From assembly GCA_014549065.1 (NCBI GenBank), contig JACDOX010000007.1, forward strand, positions 3,098,141-3,162,140: a stretch of 64,000 nt of DNA. Reading direction: 5' to 3'. Source of the stretch: Cardinalis cardinalis (Eukaryota; Chordata; Aves; Passeriformes; Cardinalidae). The position numbers and the translations under genes are program-made. The notes beneath the pieces were generated by a model. The model was given only the letters and a program-made list of their open reading frames with translations. It did no database searches and was not told the DNA's origin. How positions within the stretch are numbered: the first letter of the stretch is position 1; each line of letters begins with the position of its first letter. Positions 60,577 through 64,000 of this stretch are shown piece after piece.

Positions 60577-63500
60577 ATGGAAATTCTGCATTTTTACATT
60601 TCTAAAATTAAAAAAAAAGCAAAATCAGCTGCTAGACTTTCTGGAGCAAACATGAGCCTTTTTGAATAACTAGAGAGCTTTGTGTACTCTCTGAAGGCAA
60701 AACCAAGGAAGCTAAGTCTCTATGTCATTGGCAAAGAAGCAGTAAGAGGCATTACCCTTGCAACTAAAGCACTTAGGAAATTGTGTGGGAATCAGTCTGC
60801 ATTTTAACAGCACAACTATCATCTGAAGTTACATTCTGGGTTTTCACTTCTGTAGGAAATATGTGTTTTTATCTAAGCAATATATGCTTTATACAGCAGA
60901 AGGATAAAAGCCAAAAAGGTATTAGCTGCAGCAAGAACATTCCAGGAAGATTAAAAATCTGTTCACAAGATGTGAATCAAGCACTGGCAAAACAAACTGG
61001 CAAGGTGCTAAGGAATCTGACCTTCTGATTTATCCTGGTTTCAGCAGGGAGGTGGGCCAGATAAGTTTAAGGGTCCTTTCCAAAACAAATTATGGTACAA
61101 ATATCAAGACAGCTCCTTTGGAAGTGATTAAGCACAACTGAAAGCTCACTCGAGACCCTAGAATAGCAATTTGGTTCTCATAGACTATGGAATCCCAAAA
61201 CCACATTGTTGATAAAACCCCTGAGATACAGAGAAGTCATCTCCCGGTATCTTTTAATACCTCAATCCATCACCCTTCCCTTAACATACGCCCCTGTANT
61301 CCATTAACTTTTATTCTTCCGCAGGATGCACTTTGGGGGTTTTAGGAAGTACATTTTTATCTATCAAATAACTCTGCTTGAATATACTGCAAGTCTATCA
61401 CATCTTCTAGATCAGTGCATTTCCTCAGCTCCCAGTTACTTATTATGTAACAGGTAACACACCACAAAAATTCACCACTCAACTTTCAAGCAGGAAAGCG
61501 TTACATAAACATTGGGAATGATTAGGTAAACAAGTTAAAAGCACTTATTAATACTGCCTTGGATTAAGGCAACCATGGAATAGATATTAACACTTGACCA
61601 GTAGCAGAGAAGATACAAGGCTTTTGAAGCTCAGTTCATTTTTTAATGCTTCTGAGTACAAGATATAACATTATGGGAAATAACCCTAAATTGTGGAAAT
61701 TTTGCCGTATCTTTTGCAATATCTTTTGAGGAGCACAGCTCACCAAAAAGCCCACAGGTTAAAGAAATGGCATTTCTACTAGTCTAGGCAATTCAGGTTA
61801 GCACTTAATTCAAATCCCCCTATTAATCTCATATCAAAATTTCTCTTCTGAGAAAACCAGTATTTGTTCATANAGTTGAACTAAACTACTACTATGAATT
61901 TCCAGCAGTACCAGAACTCTAACACTTGAATCTTCACATTAAAGGCAGACATTTATTTTAACAGATTAAGGAAGTTGAGGAGAAAGAAAACCTCATCAGA
62001 ACACTTTTTAAAGAGCCAAGATACCACAGTTATTAGGGTAAAGGATCCCTACCATGACTAAGCAAAAACAAGATTAGGCAACTGATAGAGAGATTAGACA
62101 CAGTAGCTGAGCCAAAAAAAAGTCAGAAGAGTACAAGCAGAGTAAAGATTGTGCAAGCAACCTGCAAATATGGCATGCTCACTGAAATCCTGTCCTTGGA
62201 TCCATTCTGTTAAGTATTCAGGGAAAGGACTGGACAAGAGTTGAGGGAGCACTCAAGTTCAGTGCTTTGAAATATCACTTAAGAAGCTGAACTTGGGTCT
62301 AACCAGCACTCTAAGACATTACCTCAACTAAAACTTCACAGAATTTCTTCAGCAATGTGGGTTTGGGTTTTTAAAACCATGTTAAAGAACTGTGTCCCCC
62401 CAAGTAGAAAAACGTATGTACCAACTTCAGCAGTAAAGGTGGCACAACTCCTTGGAAAACATGCTTGACAAACAAGGCATCAACAAGCAGCAAAAGGCCC
62501 CAGAGTTAAACCACCCATAAAGCACCAGCAGCATAAGCAGTATGTAAACTCCTACTCATGCACTGCAGTGAACCCAAACCCCACTCATACAAGCACATAA
62601 AATACCAGTTACTCCAGCAAGTCATGAAGATCACATGATTTACACTACTTCACCAAAAAATATTTGCCATCCAGCCAAACAAGTGGATACCGACCAACAT
62701 CACTGCATCTGCATTACAATTACTTCATGGAGTACCTGAACAAACTACTTGCACGTTGCCAGCTACAGAACGATCATGTACTAACTTGTGCTCCCAAATC
62801 CCTCCCTTGTGCACTACAAAGCAATCACAGAGCAGTATGGGCAGCACCACAGAGGTACTCCAGCTTTTCTCTAGAACTAGTTTTTTGTCTAATTAGCAAC
62901 TGATTCTTCTGTCTACAAAACCACAATACTAGTATCAAGACAGTAACTGCAACCAATCTCTCTATCAATCNTCTGACTATCACAGGTCAGCTGAAGAGGA
63001 CAAATTCACCCTGACCTCTGCCACTACAGCTGGAAAACTGATAATTTTTTTTTTAATAACATGAGCAAGGCTAAGTATGGAGAATCACACACAGAATTCC
63101 AAACCTAAGCCATCTACCAGGTAATGTTAATTATAACCTACTAGACATTGATGGAAGTACTTTGAAACTAAACACTTTGCTTTTAGATGCCACCTCTGCT
63201 TAATGATATGAAATTACAAACCCTCTGTAAATAACTAGTACATAATACACGCAATTAATTAAAAGATTTCNCCCCCCTAATGAAAGGGACCAACTGTAAT
63301 GTCTCACACAAAGGGCAAGAACTGACTCTTCTATCAAAAAATGAGCATCTTTCATGGTTGGATGAGTTTCCCAAAGCTTGTTTATACAAGGCTTTTGTTC
63401 ATGATTCGGCCTGGTAAACAAAGCCTGCTACCAGAACTGCTACTTTAATGAAGATCCTCTGTGCAGACCCTGGAACTGGAAAGCCCACAAGGCTATACAG

Positions 63501-64000
63501 ATAGNGACTCCTAAACCAAAATCCTGTTGATAAAAGTAATCTAAGAGTTCTCGCAGGTAAAACTGTAGTTCAAGGGAAATGAAAAAGCTTTTGATGATAA
63601 ATTAAGACAGCCTAGCTCATTCCTAAGACATTCCCCATATAATAAATAGTCTAAGCTATATGCATAACAAATACCTATACAGAACCAGCACTAGTACAGA
63701 GCACAGATGAATTCCTAACAGCAGCACATTAGAAAGTTTTAGATAAGGCAAATATGCAGTTAATCTTGTTGCCCTTATCTAGGTCAAAAGTCCAACTCAC
63801 CTCATGCTGAATACCACCTTTTCTCCCCCTTGCTACGGTCATGCAGATTTCTCAGTGTCATAGTTCAAGACTCTATTAAAACATAACTACCTTAATTTGC
63901 AACTCCTGTGCTCTCTCCCTTCCTTTACCGAGCGAATGAAATCTAGGGTCCAATTTAACTTTCAGGAAGATCAGCAAAGGTCTCCATTAGTGACAGTCTC

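Larger units (their letters stand above)
60409..64000 (-). other. CYB5A intron 1 (partial)
   Basis: Everything right of exon 2 reads as intron. I looked for the missing first exon (a stretch like VYDLTKFLEE followed by a donor) and did not find it. The interval holds an 11-bp tandem repeat against a 110-N gap and otherwise AT-rich, stop-dense DNA. Confidence 0.7.

Noticed and set aside
63795..63850. Possible first exon of CYB5A (minus-strand stretch ending in a GTGAGT donor)
   Set aside because: The translation does not resemble the conserved cytochrome b5 N-terminus (VYDLTKFLEE region), so the real first exon is taken to be outside the window.

Overview
The window is vertebrate nuclear DNA, most likely from a bird and probably a songbird. 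It has intron-split genes with GT/AG junctions, CR1 LINE fragments, solo LTRs of a type I associate with passerine genomes, and an AT-rich background broken by CpG-rich promoters. Three genes are recognisable and keep the order and orientation known from human 18q22.3: FBXO15 (minus), TIMM21 (plus) and CYB5A (minus). I see no operons, CRISPR arrays, rRNA or tRNA genes, and nothing prokaryotic.

Region by region: 1-10185 holds the first five exons of FBXO15 on the minus strand, the fifth cut by the window edge. Its introns carry one clean solo LTR (5613-5989) and one probable LTR. 10186-11730 is the head-to-head promoter zone of FBXO15 and TIMM21, with two CpG-rich blocks separated by an antisense, decayed CR1 LINE (10478-11242). 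11731-16898 is the complete six-exon TIMM21 coding sequence (238 codons), followed by a short 3' UTR. About 17.3-55.6 kb is a gene-poor spacer with CR1 pieces, LTRs, a perfect 18-copy GAATA microsatellite inside an LTR, GC-rich patches of unknown origin, and several hairpins. 55.6-64.0 kb holds the 3' UTR and exons 2-5 of CYB5A on the minus strand. Its first coding exon lies beyond the right edge.

The genes do not form one pathway. FBXO15 is an SCF ubiquitin-ligase substrate receptor, TIMM21 a subunit of the mitochondrial TIM23 presequence translocase, and CYB5A the tail-anchored microsomal cytochrome b5. FBXO15 and TIMM21 start about 1.5 kb apart on opposite strands and may share regulation. 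TIMM21 and CYB5A converge across the spacer.

I did not find a convincing new biological system. The best leads are the CR1 wedged into the divergent promoter, two solo LTRs with target-site duplications (one hosting a microsatellite), a NAGNAG acceptor and an in-frame upstream ATG in FBXO15, and a tight hairpin-plus-palindrome cluster at 50566-50619. Isolated single Ns are scattered through the window, two of them inside coding exons, so a few residues are unknown.
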